Counted from the first letter of the stretch, positions 25,949 through 34,110 are shown. The stretch: 45,847 nt of DNA from Pseudomonas sp. GM48 (GCF_000282335.1 NZ_AKJM01000057.1:1-45847); one strand, 5' to 3'. A program made the numbers and translations. The notes: generated by a model from the letters alone, not told the origin.

Positions 25949-26314
25949 TTGTCCAGACTCGCTGAATTCCGTGCAGCCGAAAAGGCCCTTCAAGAACAGC
26001 TCAAGCAGTTGGAATCCCTGAAGAACGATGCCGGGCTCAAGAAAGAAATCGAATTCGAAGAGAAGCTCCAGGGTTTGATGAAAACCTATGGCAAGAGCCT
26101 GCGCGATATCATCGCCATTCTCGATCCGAAACCGGCAAAATCCGGCCTGCAGCAGGCAGCCGCACCAAAAACCCGCCGCGCCCGTGTGGTCAAGGTTTAT
26201 CAGAACCCGCACACCGGCGAACTGATTGAAACCAAGGGCGGCAATCACCGCGGCCTGAAAGCCTGGAAAGAACAGTACGGTGCAGCCACCGTTGATTCCT
26301 GGCTGCGCGGCTAA
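25949..26314 (+). CDS. mvaU: MvaU-like H-NS family xenogeneic silencer
   Basis: Nucleoid protein of 121 aa. It oligomerises through an N-terminal coiled coil (LAEFRAAEKALQEQLKQLESLKNDAGLKKEIEFEEKL) and binds AT-rich DNA through a C-terminal domain (YQNPHTGELIETKGGNHRGLKAWKEQYGAATVDSWLRG). The sequence is nearer MvaU (SKLAEFRAAEKALQEQ, DIIAILDPK) than MvaT. The start is TTG at 25949, giving (M)SRLAEFRAAEK, with TTGGAG 9 nt upstream; the frame to 25907 adds unrelated residues. The AT-rich upstream region is the kind of DNA this protein binds, so autoregulation is plausible. A strong terminator follows. Confidence 0.9.
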   Translation: MSRLAEFRAAEKALQEQLKQLESLKNDAGLKKEIEFEEKLQGLMKTYGKSLRDIIAILDPKPAKSGLQQAAAPKTRRARVVKVYQNPHTGELIETKGGNHRGLKAWKEQYGAATVDSWLRG

Positions 26315-26327
26315 CTCTCGCTGCGAC

Positions 26328-26356
26328 AAAAAAGCCCTGCTTATGCAGGGCTTTTT
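26328..26356 (+). terminator. Rho-independent terminator of mvaU
   Basis: AAAGCCCTGC-TTAT-GCAGGGCTTT stem-loop followed by a T run, starting 14 bp after the mvaU stop. Confidence 0.93.
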
Positions 26357-26477
26357 CATGGGCTATCTAAATGCCGGAGGGCCGGCGCCGCACATTTACC
26401 TAACTGCCAACAACTTTGTGCTTAATCCATTTAGGTATCTAAAAATTTCTTCATGCATCAAAAAGCACTGTCGCTTA

Positions 26478-26996
26478 CTAAAGCTTCAAGCTGTTACGGG
26501 CTGCGTCTATTTCATCCTGGCTCGCCTTATAAGCTTCGGCCTGCCCCGCGTAGGAAAGAACATAGGCCTTATCTGCATCCACCGCGGCCACCAATGTTTG
26601 AGAAAGCACATGCCTGCCGTTTTGTGTGATGGTGCAGGTTGTTTCCAGCGCAGCCAATCGACTCAACGTAGTCGAATGTATTCGCGTGCAGACACTTTGA
26701 TAGCCGCCCTGAAAGAAGTCTTTTTGTACTGACTTGCGCATCTCCAGCAATACGCCTTCAAGATTTACCTGATGATCGCTTTGCACCTGACTCACGGTCA
26801 GCTCCATCACCATGACCGGCGAACCAGTCTGATCATTTTTCACCGCCCGCTGGCGAATGACCCCCGACGCCGATTCAGGCACGGCTTCGATCTGCCAGCC
26901 TTCCGGCCAGGTCACCACTGGCGCATCGGCATGAGCGGCACCCACCACCGAAACCAGGCTTAGCAGGATAAACAGCAATTTACAGAATCGAATCAT
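26478..26996 (-). CDS. DUF4946-like secreted protein
   Basis: Protein of 172 aa with an N-terminal signal peptide (MIRFCKLLFILLSLVSVVGAAHA, cleavage expected after AHA). The mature part begins DAPVVTWPEGWQIEAVPES and contains RQRAVKNDQTGSPVMVMELT, resembling the pseudomonad DUF4946 family as I recall it. Two mature cysteines (CTRIHS, TTCTIT) could form a disulfide. The ATG at 26996 is preferred; a GTG four codons upstream (27008) is possible and neither has a clear ribosome-binding site. Function unknown; export to the periplasm is the safest statement. Confidence 0.7.
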   Translation of the reverse strand: MIRFCKLLFILLSLVSVVGAAHADAPVVTWPEGWQIEAVPESASGVIRQRAVKNDQTGSPVMVMELTVSQVQSDHQVNLEGVLLEMRKSVQKDFFQGGYQSVCTRIHSTTLSRLAALETTCTITQNGRHVLSQTLVAAVDADKAYVLSYAGQAEAYKASQDEIDAARNSLKL

Positions 26997-27140
26997 TGCA
27001 ATGGGCACTCACGGATTAAGCCGTAAAGTCTGGGCCCAGGCCGGCTGTCAGGCAATAGCCGACTGTTTGGGTTTGGTGATGTCCGAGCCCTTGCGTATCA
27101 TTGTCACCATTCGTTAGCCCACATATTTCCCGGAGGGCCC

Positions 27141-27662
27141 ATGAGCCTGCACGAATTGAACACCTTCCCCGGCGTCACCGCCCAACCGGACGCCGCTACA
27201 CAGAAATTTGTCTTCAACCACACCATGCTGCGCGTCAAGGACATCACCAAGTCCCTGGATTTCTACACACGCATTCTGGGCTTTACACTGGTGGAAAAAC
27301 GCGACTTCCCGGAAGCCGAGTTCAGCCTGTATTTCCTGGCGCTGGTCGACAAAAACCAGATCCCGGCCGATGCCGCCGCGCGCACCGAGTGGATGAAATC
27401 AATCCCCGGCATTCTGGAACTGACCCACAACCACGGCACCGAGAACGATGCGGATTTCGCCTACCACAATGGCAACACCGACCCGCGCGGTTTCGGCCAC
27501 ATCTGCATCTCGGTGCCGGATATCGTCGCCGCCTGCGCGCGCTTTGAAGCATTGGGCTGCGATTTCCAGAAACGCTTGAGCGACGGCCGCATGAAGAGCC
27601 TGGCCTTCATCAAGGACCCGGACGCCTACTGGGTCGAGATCATCCAGCCAGCTCCGCTCTAA
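27141..27662 (+). CDS. gloA: Glyoxalase I (lactoylglutathione lyase)
   Basis: Metal-dependent enzyme of 173 aa that converts the methylglyoxal-glutathione hemithioacetal to S-lactoylglutathione. It is a VOC fold with [27 protein letters not shown] at the start, [11 protein letters not shown] in the middle and AYWVEIIQP at the end, which supply the His/Glu metal ligands. The N-terminal extension (about 25 residues) before the first VOC strand is the long form common in pseudomonads. The start follows a GGAGGG ribosome-binding site. It is a single gene, followed by a REPIN and a bidirectional terminator. Confidence 0.94.
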   Translation: MSLHELNTFPGVTAQPDAATQKFVFNHTMLRVKDITKSLDFYTRILGFTLVEKRDFPEAEFSLYFLALVDKNQIPADAAARTEWMKSIPGILELTHNHGTENDADFAYHNGNTDPRGFGHICISVPDIVAACARFEALGCDFQKRLSDGRMKSLAFIKDPDAYWVEIIQPAPL

Positions 27663-27681
27663 GCCACACCGCAAATCCCCT

Positions 27682-27771
27682 TGTGGGAGCGGGCTTGCTC
27701 GCGAAGGCGGAGTGTCAGTCAACAAAAATGTCGTCTGATACACCGCCTTCGCGAGCAAGCCCGCTCCCACA
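27682..27771. repeat. REPIN, 90-bp class
   Basis: TGTGGGAGCGGGCTTGCTCG...AAGGCGG and its inverse. Spacer AGTGTCAGTCAACAAAAATG belongs to the same family as 18449 and 19660. It lies 20 bp after the gloA stop. Confidence 0.92.
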
Positions 27772-27788
27772 TTGGTAATGTGCAAGAC

Positions 27789-27821
27789 ACAAAAAACCCC
27801 ATGATCACTCATGGGGTTTTG
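27789..27821. terminator. bidirectional terminator between gloA and ahpF
   Basis: Perfect 12-bp stem AAAACCCCATGA-tcac-TCATGGGGTTTT with A and T runs on either side, so it works for transcripts from both directions. On the ahpF side it is separated from the stop codon by a REPIN. Confidence 0.9.
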
Positions 27822-27847
27822 TGTTTTCAGCGCCGGCGGCCGATGCT

Positions 27848-27953
27848 CCCTGTAGGAGCGAGCTTGCTCGCGATAACCCGGAGAACGCCGCGGGGCATCT
27901 GCCAACCAGCGTTATCGTTGACGACCATCGCGAGCGAGCTCGCTCCTACAGGG
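27848..27953. repeat. REPIN of the GTAGGAGCGAGCTTGC variant, flanked by a 22-bp direct repeat
   Basis: CCCTGTAGGAGCGAGCTTGC...GATAAC pairs with GTTATCG...GAGCTCGCTCCTACAGGG. This is a different REP variant from the GCGGGC type used elsewhere in the window. It is bracketed by two near-identical copies (27814-27836 and 27951-27972) of GGGTTTGTGTTTTCAGCGCC plus GG, one copy having an extra T. Confidence 0.9.
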
Positions 27954-27975
27954 TTTGTGTTTTCAGCGCCGGGAC

Positions 27976-29538
27976 TTATGCCGGGGCGGAAGTCCGGATC
28001 AAGTGATCGAAGGCACTGAGAGAGGCTTTGGCGCCCTCGCCCACCGCGATCACGATCTGCTTGTACGGCACAGTGGTCACGTCGCCGGCGGCGAACACAC
28101 CCGGCACCGACGTTTCACCACGAGCGTCGACGATAATCTCGCCACGCGGTGACAGCTCGATCGTGCCTTTGAGCCAATCGGTGTTCGGCAGCAGACCGAT
28201 CTGCACAAAGATCCCTTCCAGCTCCACGCTGCGCAATTCGTCACTCTGACGATCCTTGTAGCGCAGACCGTTGACCTTCTGACCGTCGCCGGTGACTTCA
28301 GTGGTTTGTGCACTGGTGATCACAGTGACATTCGGCAGGCTGTGCAACTTGCGCTGCAATACCGCATCGGCACGCAACTGCACATCGAACTCCAGCAGCG
28401 TGACATGCGACACGATACCCGCCAGGTCAATGGCCGCTTCGACGCCGGAGTTACCGCCGCCAATCACCGCCACGCGCTTGCCCTTGAACAGTGGGCCGTC
28501 GCAGTGCGGGCAGTACGCCACGCCTTTGTTGCGGTATTCCTGCTCGCCCGGAACATTCATTTCACGCCACCGCGCACCGGTCGCCAGAATCACGGTTTTG
28601 GCTTTCAACGATGCACCGCTGGCGAAGTGAATCTGGTGCAGCTCGCCATTTTTGCCGGGCACCAGTTTGTCGGCACGTTGCAGGTTCATGATGTCCACGT
28701 CGTATTGCTTGACGTGCTCTTCCAGCGCCACGGCCAGTTTTGGCCCTTCGGTTTCCTGCACCGAGATGAAGTTTTCGATGGCCATGGTGTCCAGCACCTG
28801 ACCACCAAAACGCTCGGCCGCGACACCGGTGCGAATGCCTTTACGGGCCGCATAAATTGCCGCCGAAGCACCGGCCGGGCCACCGCCGACCACCAGCACA
28901 TCAAAGGCTTCCTTGGCGCTGATTTTCTCGGCCTGGCGTTCGATGCCACTGGTATCGATTTTGGCGAGGATTTCTTCCAGGCCCATGCGGCCCTGGCCGA
29001 AATTCACACCGTTCAGATAAATGCTTGGCACGGCCATGATCTGGCGATCATCGACTTCGGCCTGGAACAGCGCGCCGTCGATGGCGACGTGGCGAATGTT
29101 CGGGTTCAGTACCGCCATCAGGTTCAGTGCCTGGACCACGTCCGGGCAGTTCTGGCAGGACAGCGAGAAATAAGTCTCGAAGTTGAACTCGCCTTTGAGC
29201 GAGCGAATCTGTTCGATCACTTCGACACTGGCTTTGGACGGATGACCGCCGACTTGCAACAAGGCCAGCACCAGTGAAGTGAATTCATGGCCCATCGGGA
29301 TGCCGGCGAAACGCAGGCTGATGTCGGCTCCCGGGCGATTGATCGAGAACGACGGCTTGCGTGCATCATCGCCGTTGTCGAGCAACGTAATCTGGGTGGA
29401 AAGACTGGCAACGTCTTTCAACAGTTCGAGCATTTCCTGGGATTTCGCACCGTCGTCGAGGGAAGCAACGATCTCGATCGGCTGGGTGACCCGTTCCAGG
29501 TACGATTTCAACTGGGCTTTAAGATTGGTGTCCAACAT
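27976..29538 (-). CDS. ahpF: Alkyl hydroperoxide reductase subunit F
   Basis: Flavoprotein disulfide reductase of 520 aa that passes electrons from NADH to AhpC. The N-terminal tandem thioredoxin-like domain has Cys128/Cys131 ([11 protein letters not shown]). The FAD ([21 protein letters not shown]) and NADH ([19 protein letters not shown]) domains surround the second redox pair, Cys343/Cys346, in AYCPHCDGP. All are intact and length is normal. It lies downstream of ahpC on the same strand but is separated from it by a terminator, so it may depend on readthrough or its own promoter. Confidence 0.96.
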   Translation of the reverse strand: MLDTNLKAQLKSYLERVTQPIEIVASLDDGAKSQEMLELLKDVASLSTQITLLDNGDDARKPSFSINRPGADISLRFAGIPMGHEFTSLVLALLQVGGHPSKASVEVIEQIRSLKGEFNFETYFSLSCQNCPDVVQALNLMAVLNPNIRHVAIDGALFQAEVDDRQIMAVPSIYLNGVNFGQGRMGLEEILAKIDTSGIERQAEKISAKEAFDVLVVGGGPAGASAAIYAARKGIRTGVAAERFGGQVLDTMAIENFISVQETEGPKLAVALEEHVKQYDVDIMNLQRADKLVPGKNGELHQIHFASGASLKAKTVILATGARWREMNVPGEQEYRNKGVAYCPHCDGPLFKGKRVAVIGGGNSGVEAAIDLAGIVSHVTLLEFDVQLRADAVLQRKLHSLPNVTVITSAQTTEVTGDGQKVNGLRYKDRQSDELRSVELEGIFVQIGLLPNTDWLKGTIELSPRGEIIVDARGETSVPGVFAAGDVTTVPYKQIVIAVGEGAKASLSAFDHLIRTSAPA

Positions 29539-29579
29539 ACGGGCGATTTCCTTTTTGCTGTTTCATATAAAGCAGGCAT

Positions 29580-29616
29580 AAAAAAACGCCCGAGCGAATC
29601 TCGCCCGGGCGTTTTT
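29580..29616. terminator. terminator between ahpC and ahpF
   Basis: AAAAACGCCCG...CGGGCGTTTTT stem-loop with an inner GCGA/TCGC extension, bounded by A and T tracts. For minus-strand transcripts it lies 60 bp after the ahpC stop and 40 bp before ahpF, so it could attenuate ahpF relative to ahpC. Confidence 0.9.
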
Positions 29617-29677
29617 ATTGGGCGGTGCAGCTTACCGAGTAGGTGCGGAGTTCCGCCCTGATGGAGCGATCACAGAC

Positions 29678-30241
29678 TTAGATCTTGCCGACCAAGTCCA
29701 GGGACGGCGCCAGAGTGGCCTCGCCTTCTTTCCACTTGGCAGGGCAAACCTGGCCAGGGTGAGCAGCGACGTACTGGGCAGCCTTGATTTTGCGCAGCAG
29801 CTCGGAAGCATCACGGCCTACACCGCCATCGTTCAGTTCAACGATCTTGATCTGGCCTTCCGGGTTGATTACGAAGGTGCCACGGTCAGCCAGACCGGCT
29901 TCTTCGATCAGCACGTCGAAGTTGCGGGAGATCGCGTGGGTCGGGTCGCCGATCATGGTGTACTGGATTTTGCCGATGGCTGGCGAAGTGTTGTGCCAGG
30001 CAGCGTGGGCAAAGTGGGTATCGGTGGAAACGCTGTAGATCTCGACGCCCAGCTTCTGGAATGCATCGTAGTTGTCGGCCAGGTCTTCCAGCTCGGTCGG
30101 GCATACGAAGGTGAAGTCGGCTGGGTAGAAGAACACCACAGACCACTTGCCTTTCAGGTCAGCGTCCGAGACTTTTACGAAGTCGCCATTTTTGAATGCA
30201 TCAGCTTTGAACGGTTTAACTTGGCTGTTGATGATAGGCAT
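29678..30241 (-). CDS. ahpC: Peroxiredoxin AhpC
   Basis: Typical 2-Cys peroxiredoxin of 187 aa that reduces hydrogen peroxide, alkyl peroxides and peroxynitrite. Peroxidatic Cys47 lies in [10 protein letters not shown], resolving Cys166 in [12 protein letters not shown], and the C-terminal YF-like helix region is normal for AhpC. The start is the ATG of [11 protein letters not shown] preceded by GACGGAGAG; the longer frame to 30325 is upstream leader. It is recycled by AhpF encoded next door. Regulation by OxyR is expected from family knowledge, and an inverted repeat lies upstream. Confidence 0.97.
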   Translation of the reverse strand: MPIINSQVKPFKADAFKNGDFVKVSDADLKGKWSVVFFYPADFTFVCPTELEDLADNYDAFQKLGVEIYSVSTDTHFAHAAWHNTSPAIGKIQYTMIGDPTHAISRNFDVLIEEAGLADRGTFVINPEGQIKIVELNDGGVGRDASELLRKIKAAQYVAAHPGQVCPAKWKEGEATLAPSLDLVGKI

Positions 30242-30331
30242 CGTTGACTCTCCGTCAGGGGTTAAGAAGTTGATGGAGAGAACTTTACTCACTCGACGGA
30301 CGGTTGGCTCATTGGCAAACCTCATGCTGCT

Positions 30332-30366
30332 GATTGGCTTTCGCTATTAGCCGACTGTATTAATAG
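30332..30366. promoter_or_regulatory. possible OxyR-type site upstream of ahpC
   Basis: On the minus strand, ATAG-N7-CAAT matches half of the OxyR pattern (ATAG-N7-CTAT repeated). It overlaps CTATTA-N11-TAATAG (30344-30366), a perfect 6-bp-arm inverted repeat. The second OxyR half is not recognisable. The position, about 90-125 bp upstream of the ahpC start, is suitable. Confidence 0.35.
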
Positions 30367-30391
30367 AAGAAAACGGTATTCAGGATTTTTT

Positions 30392-30418
30392 GTAGCAGCT
30401 GGCAAAGCCAGCTGCTAC
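30392..30418. repeat. minimal REP hairpin of the GTAGCAGCTG family
   Basis: GTAGCAGCTGGC-AAA-GCCAGCTGCTAC is a perfect 12-bp stem with a 3-nt loop: the two outer ends of the family with the whole interior missing. The right edge continues as GGATCGC, identical to the sequence beyond the full element at 30501-30631. Confidence 0.85.
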
Positions 30419-30500
30419 GGATCGCATTACAACGTGGTTGTGCGGGAGAAATCCATCGCGCCATGGGCCTTTCCTCGACACGCGATAGAAAACGCTCTTT

Positions 30501-30631
30501 GTAGCAGCTGGCGAAGCCTGCGTCCGGCCGCGAAGCGGTCGTGAAATCAGAGCTCGCGGTGTGTCAGGCAGGCCATGCACGCCGGGTTTACGACCGCTGC
30601 GCGGCCGGACGCAGGCTTCGCCAGCTGCTAC
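30501..30631. repeat. REP-type inverted repeat, GTAGCAGCTG family, overlapping the recombinase stop
   Basis: GTAGCAGCTGGCGAAGCCTG...CCGGCCGCG and its inverse CGCGGCCGGACGCAGGCTTC...CCAGCTGCTAC. The interior resembles the copy at 12988. Its right end supplies the TAG stop codon (30628-30630) of the tyrosine recombinase. Confidence 0.92.
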
Positions 30632-31566
30632 GGATCGCGTGGATCCAGGGCGATGTGAGTCATGCCGAGGAACGGGCTGGCTTCGATGTAACGCATGGCT
30701 GACTTCATGTCCTTCCAGCCCACATAACTCATCAGGGACTTCAAATCCCAGCCACTCTGATGCGCCCAGGTGGCAAAACCGCGACGCAAGGAGTGACTGG
30801 TGTAAAGCTCGCCGGCGATCCCCGCACGCGCCAACGCTTGGCGCAATAATGGAATCACACTGTTGGCGTGCAGTCCCTCCTCACCCAGATGCCCCCAGCG
30901 ATCAATGCCGCGAAAAACCGGCCCGCGCACCAGAGCCGCCTCGCTGATCCAGTCAATATAAGCCTGCACCGGACACAAGCGTTGCAAGGCCGGCGTCTGA
31001 TACGTCTTGCCGAGGTTATCGCGATCACTCTTGCTGCGCGGCAGATAGAGGCTGATGCCGAAACCGGCACTTGCCTGCACATGCTCAACCTGAAGCCGAC
31101 ACAACTCGTCACTGCGAAAACCGCGCCAAAAGCCCAGCAGGATCAACGCCATGTCGCGCCTGGCCCGCAGCAATCCCGGTCGGTCACCTTCGGCCCTGGC
31201 GGTTTGCACTTCCAACTCCAGACAACTGACCACCTGTTCCAGATGCTTAAGTTGCAAAGGTTCGGCTTGTTTTTCCTGGGCCGGGTGCAACGCGCGGATG
31301 CCCTTGAACACCTTGCGCACCACCGGCGCCTTGGTGGGATCGGCAAAGCCCTGGCTGTTGTGCCACTGCGCCAATGCCGACAAACGCAGTTTCAGCGTAT
31401 TGATCGACAACACGCCGGCATGGGCCACCAGATAGCGCGCCACGCTGTCGCCGGTTGCCGGCAGAAAACCGCCCCACGTGACTTCGAAGTGTTCGATGGC
31501 TGCCCGATAGCTGCGACGGGTGTTGTCGCGAGTCGCGGCCTGCAGGTAACGATCCAGCTCAGTCAT
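30628..31566 (-). CDS. Stand-alone tyrosine recombinase/integrase
   Basis: Site-specific recombinase of 312 aa. The N-terminal SAM-like core-binding domain (LDRYLQAATRDNTRRSYRAAIEHFEVTW; LKLRLSALAQWHN) is followed by the catalytic domain. It has Arg in GFWRGFRSDELCRL, the HxxR box TSHSLRRGFAT, Trp in SYVGWKD in place of the usual His, and nucleophile Tyr in SAMRYIEAS, so the active site looks complete. The ATG at 31566 (MTELDRYLQ) follows AAGAG; an ATG seven codons upstream is possible. It is divergent from a KfrA-like gene, with no phage, IS or transfer genes nearby. Its stop codon lies in a REP. Target unknown. Confidence 0.85.
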   Translation of the reverse strand: MTELDRYLQAATRDNTRRSYRAAIEHFEVTWGGFLPATGDSVARYLVAHAGVLSINTLKLRLSALAQWHNSQGFADPTKAPVVRKVFKGIRALHPAQEKQAEPLQLKHLEQVVSCLELEVQTARAEGDRPGLLRARRDMALILLGFWRGFRSDELCRLQVEHVQASAGFGISLYLPRSKSDRDNLGKTYQTPALQRLCPVQAYIDWISEAALVRGPVFRGIDRWGHLGEEGLHANSVIPLLRQALARAGIAGELYTSHSLRRGFATWAHQSGWDLKSLMSYVGWKDMKSAMRYIEASPFLGMTHIALDPRDP

Positions 31567-31625
31567 GGGGTCAACTCTTGAATTCATACCGCTTTGACGG
31601 GTCAAAAACCGGTACTTGGCGTATC

Positions 31626-31737
31626 ACACGGGGTAATACCAGTATATCCCGTGTTAATTACATTCAGTATTTAACTTTATTTATTGAATGGTACAATGTG
31701 TATTTACGTGGTACGTACCACATCACAGAAACACGGG
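31626..31737. promoter_or_regulatory. palindrome-rich divergent control region of recombinase and kfrA-like gene
   Basis: AT-rich segment holding (a) ACACGGG (31626-31632) facing CCCGTGT (31648-31654) across 15 bp, (b) a third ACACGGG at 31731-31737 overlapping the kfrA-like ribosome-binding site, (c) the perfect 14-bp palindrome GTGGTACGTACCAC (31708-31721), and (d) an extra GGTAC exactly 20 bp upstream (31690). TACAAT (31692-31697) could be the -10 of the kfrA-like gene. KfrA proteins bind operators in their own promoters, so these are candidate autoregulatory sites. Confidence 0.6.
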
Positions 31738-31744
31738 AGAACTC

Positions 31745-32755
31745 ATGGCACGCGGCGGTGTAAATAAAGCGGTGGTGCAAGCCGCCCGATTGGCGATCCT
31801 CGCCCGTGGCGAAAACCCCAGCATCGATGCCGTACGGATCGAGATGGGTAATACCGGTTCGAAAACCACGATTCATCGCTATCTCAAAGAGCTCGATGAC
31901 CGGGTCGATCCTGTCGAAGCACCGACGGAACCGATTGACGACGAACTGATGGCGCTGGTGGCGCGGCTCGCGCAGAGACTAAAGGAACAGGCACAAGAAC
32001 CCATCGACCAGGCGCGAGCGCAATACGAAGAACAACGCAAGGCGCTGGACAGCCAACTCGCCGAAGCGCAGGAGGCCAACAGCGAACTGCACCAGCAATA
32101 CGAGTTTCAAAGCCTGGCGCTGACCCAGGAGTCCGAGACCCTGCAAGAAATCCGCGCCATGCTGCAAACGGAACAAACCCGTAACGCCGGGCTGAACCAG
32201 GCGCTGGCCGATTTCGAATTGCGCTTGAAAGACAAGGACGAGCAGATTCGCTCCCTGGAAGAAAAACACCTGCACACTCGCGACGCACTGGAGCACTACC
32301 GCAATGCGGTCAAGGAACAGCGCGAACAGGAATTGAGTCGCCATGAAGGCCAGGTGCAACAAATACAGATGGAACTGCGTCAGGCACAACAAAGCGCGCT
32401 GGTACGCCAGGATGAAATCACCCAATTGCACCGTGACAATGAACGCTTGCTGACTGAAAACCGCGGCACGCTGCGAGAACTGAGCCTGCTGCAAGAACAA
32501 CTCAAGCAAAGCAACACCCGTCAGGATCAGCTGCTGGAACAGGCCACTCGCGTTGACAGCGAACGCACCCTCCTCCAGGAGCGCCTGCGCGTCGCCCTGC
32601 TGGAAAGTCAGGCACTCAAACAGAACGTCGATGAGCAGTCGCAGATCAACAAGTCACTGGAAATTGATTTAGCCAAGACCCGGACGGATCTGGAAGAACG
32701 CGTACGTCTGGCCGCGACCATTGCGGCAGCGGCAGACGCAGCGAAGGACGATTAA
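31745..32755 (+). CDS. KfrA-like coiled-coil DNA-binding protein
   Basis: Protein of 336 aa. Residues about 1-55 ([41 protein letters not shown]) form the KfrA N-terminal helix-turn-helix domain known from plasmids such as RK2. The rest is a nearly unbroken, Gln/Glu/Leu-rich coiled coil to the C-terminus. Plasmid KfrA proteins autoregulate and help plasmid maintenance; this copy is chromosomal in context. The ATG at 31745 follows GGGAG. It is divergent from a tyrosine recombinase, sharing a palindrome-rich interval. Its TAA stop overlaps the stop of convergent gor by two bases (TTAA). The cellular role is unknown. Confidence 0.85.
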   Translation: MARGGVNKAVVQAARLAILARGENPSIDAVRIEMGNTGSKTTIHRYLKELDDRVDPVEAPTEPIDDELMALVARLAQRLKEQAQEPIDQARAQYEEQRKALDSQLAEAQEANSELHQQYEFQSLALTQESETLQEIRAMLQTEQTRNAGLNQALADFELRLKDKDEQIRSLEEKHLHTRDALEHYRNAVKEQREQELSRHEGQVQQIQMELRQAQQSALVRQDEITQLHRDNERLLTENRGTLRELSLLQEQLKQSNTRQDQLLEQATRVDSERTLLQERLRVALLESQALKQNVDEQSQINKSLEIDLAKTRTDLEERVRLAATIAAAADAAKDD

Positions 32756-34110
32756 CCGGCGACCGGCGTACGCATGGTGACGAACTCTTCGGCGGCCGTC
32801 GGGTGTACGCCGATGGTTTCGTCGAAGTGACGCTTGGTGGCGCCGGCCTTCAAGGCAATCGCCAGGCCCTGGACGATTTCACCGGCATCCGGGCCGACCA
32901 TGTGACAACCCAGCACCTTGTCGGTCTGGGCATCCACCACCAGCTTCATCAGCGTACGCTCCTGGCATTCCGTCAGGGTCAACTTCATCGGCCGGAAGCG
33001 GCTTTCGTAGATCACCACCTCGTGCCCGGCATGGCGCGCTTCATCTTCGGTCAAACCGACGGTACCAATGTTGGGCAGGCTGAACACCGCCGTCGGGATC
33101 ATCTTGTAATCCACCGGACGATACTGCTCTGGCTTGAACAGACGTCGCGCCACTGCCATGCCTTCAGCCAGAGCCACCGGTGTCAGTTGCACACGACCGA
33201 TCACATCCCCTAGAGCCAGGATCGACGGCTCGGCGGTCTGGTACTGCTCATCCACCTCAACGAAGCCTTTCTTGTCGAGTTTGACCCCGGTGTTTTCCAG
33301 CCCGAGGTTATCCAGCATCGGGCGGCGGCCGGTGGCGTAGAACACGCAATCGGCTTCCAACTGACGACCATCCTTGAGCGTGACTTTCAGGCTGCCATCG
33401 GCCTGCTTGTCGATACGCTCGATGTCTGCGTTGAACTGCAGGCCCATACCGCGCCTGGTCAACTCTTCCTGCAAATGTTTGCGCACCGAAACGTCAAAGC
33501 CGCGCAGGAACAGTTCGCCGCGGTACAACAGTGTGGTCTCGGCGCCCAGGCCATGGAAGATCCCGGCGAACTCGACCGCGATGTAGCCGCCGCCGACAAC
33601 CAGCACACGCTTGGGCAACTCTTTGAGGAAGAACGCCTGGTTGGAACTAATGGCGTGTTCATGCCCAGGAATATCCGGAATCTGCGGCCAGCCGCCGGTA
33701 GCGATCAGGATATTTTTGGCAGTAAAACGCTCGCCATTGATCTCGACCTGATGCGGATCGACGATCCTGGCGTGACCTTCATGCAAGGTCACGCCGCTGT
33801 TGACCAGTAAGTTGCGATAAATGCCATTGAGGCGATTGATCTCACGGTCCTTGTTGGCGATCAATGTCGCCCAGTCGAACTGCGCTTCATCCAGGCTCCA
33901 GCCAAAACCGGAAGCCTGCTCGAAGTCATCGGCGAAGTGCGCACCGTAGACCAGCAACTTTTTCGGCACGCAGCCGACGTTCACACAGGTCCCGCCCAGG
34001 TAGCGGCTCTCGGCCACGGCCACTTTCGCGCCGAACCCGGCGGCAAATCGCGCAGCCCGCACACCACCGGAACCGGCGCCAATCACATAAAGGTCAAAAT
34101 CGTAGGCCAT
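32752..34110 (-). CDS. gor: Glutathione reductase
   Basis: FAD/NADPH disulfide oxidoreductase of 452 aa that regenerates reduced glutathione. The sequence shows the FAD motif [17 protein letters not shown], the redox-active Cys42/Cys47 in [13 protein letters not shown], the NADPH-binding [17 protein letters not shown], and the C-terminal dimer motif [15 protein letters not shown] with the catalytic His. Full length. It lies next to galU on the same strand (130 bp gap with a terminator between), a neighbourhood known from other pseudomonads, and is convergent with the KfrA-like gene. It links functionally to gloA and ahpCF in this window. Confidence 0.95.
   Translation of the reverse strand: MAYDFDLYVIGAGSGGVRAARFAAGFGAKVAVAESRYLGGTCVNVGCVPKKLLVYGAHFADDFEQASGFGWSLDEAQFDWATLIANKDREINRLNGIYRNLLVNSGVTLHEGHARIVDPHQVEINGERFTAKNILIATGGWPQIPDIPGHEHAISSNQAFFLKELPKRVLVVGGGYIAVEFAGIFHGLGAETTLLYRGELFLRGFDVSVRKHLQEELTRRGMGLQFNADIERIDKQADGSLKVTLKDGRQLEADCVFYATGRRPMLDNLGLENTGVKLDKKGFVEVDEQYQTAEPSILALGDVIGRVQLTPVALAEGMAVARRLFKPEQYRPVDYKMIPTAVFSLPNIGTVGLTEDEARHAGHEVVIYESRFRPMKLTLTECQERTLMKLVVDAQTDKVLGCHMVGPDAGEIVQGLAIALKAGATKRHFDETIGVHPTAAEEFVTMRTPVAG

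Noticed and set aside
26478..27008. GTG at 27008 as start of the secreted protein
   Set aside because: It adds four residues before a good signal peptide without a better ribosome-binding site; the ATG at 26996 was kept, with the alternative noted.
30242..30391. Complete OxyR box upstream of ahpC
   Set aside because: Only one half of the four-part pattern can be seen; reported only as a partial match.
30392..31745. attL/attR-like repeats around the tyrosine recombinase (prophage or island remnant)
   Set aside because: The only direct repeat seen (18 bp) is explained by REP ends. There is no tRNA gene, no phage or cargo genes, and base use outside the AT-rich promoter is host-like.
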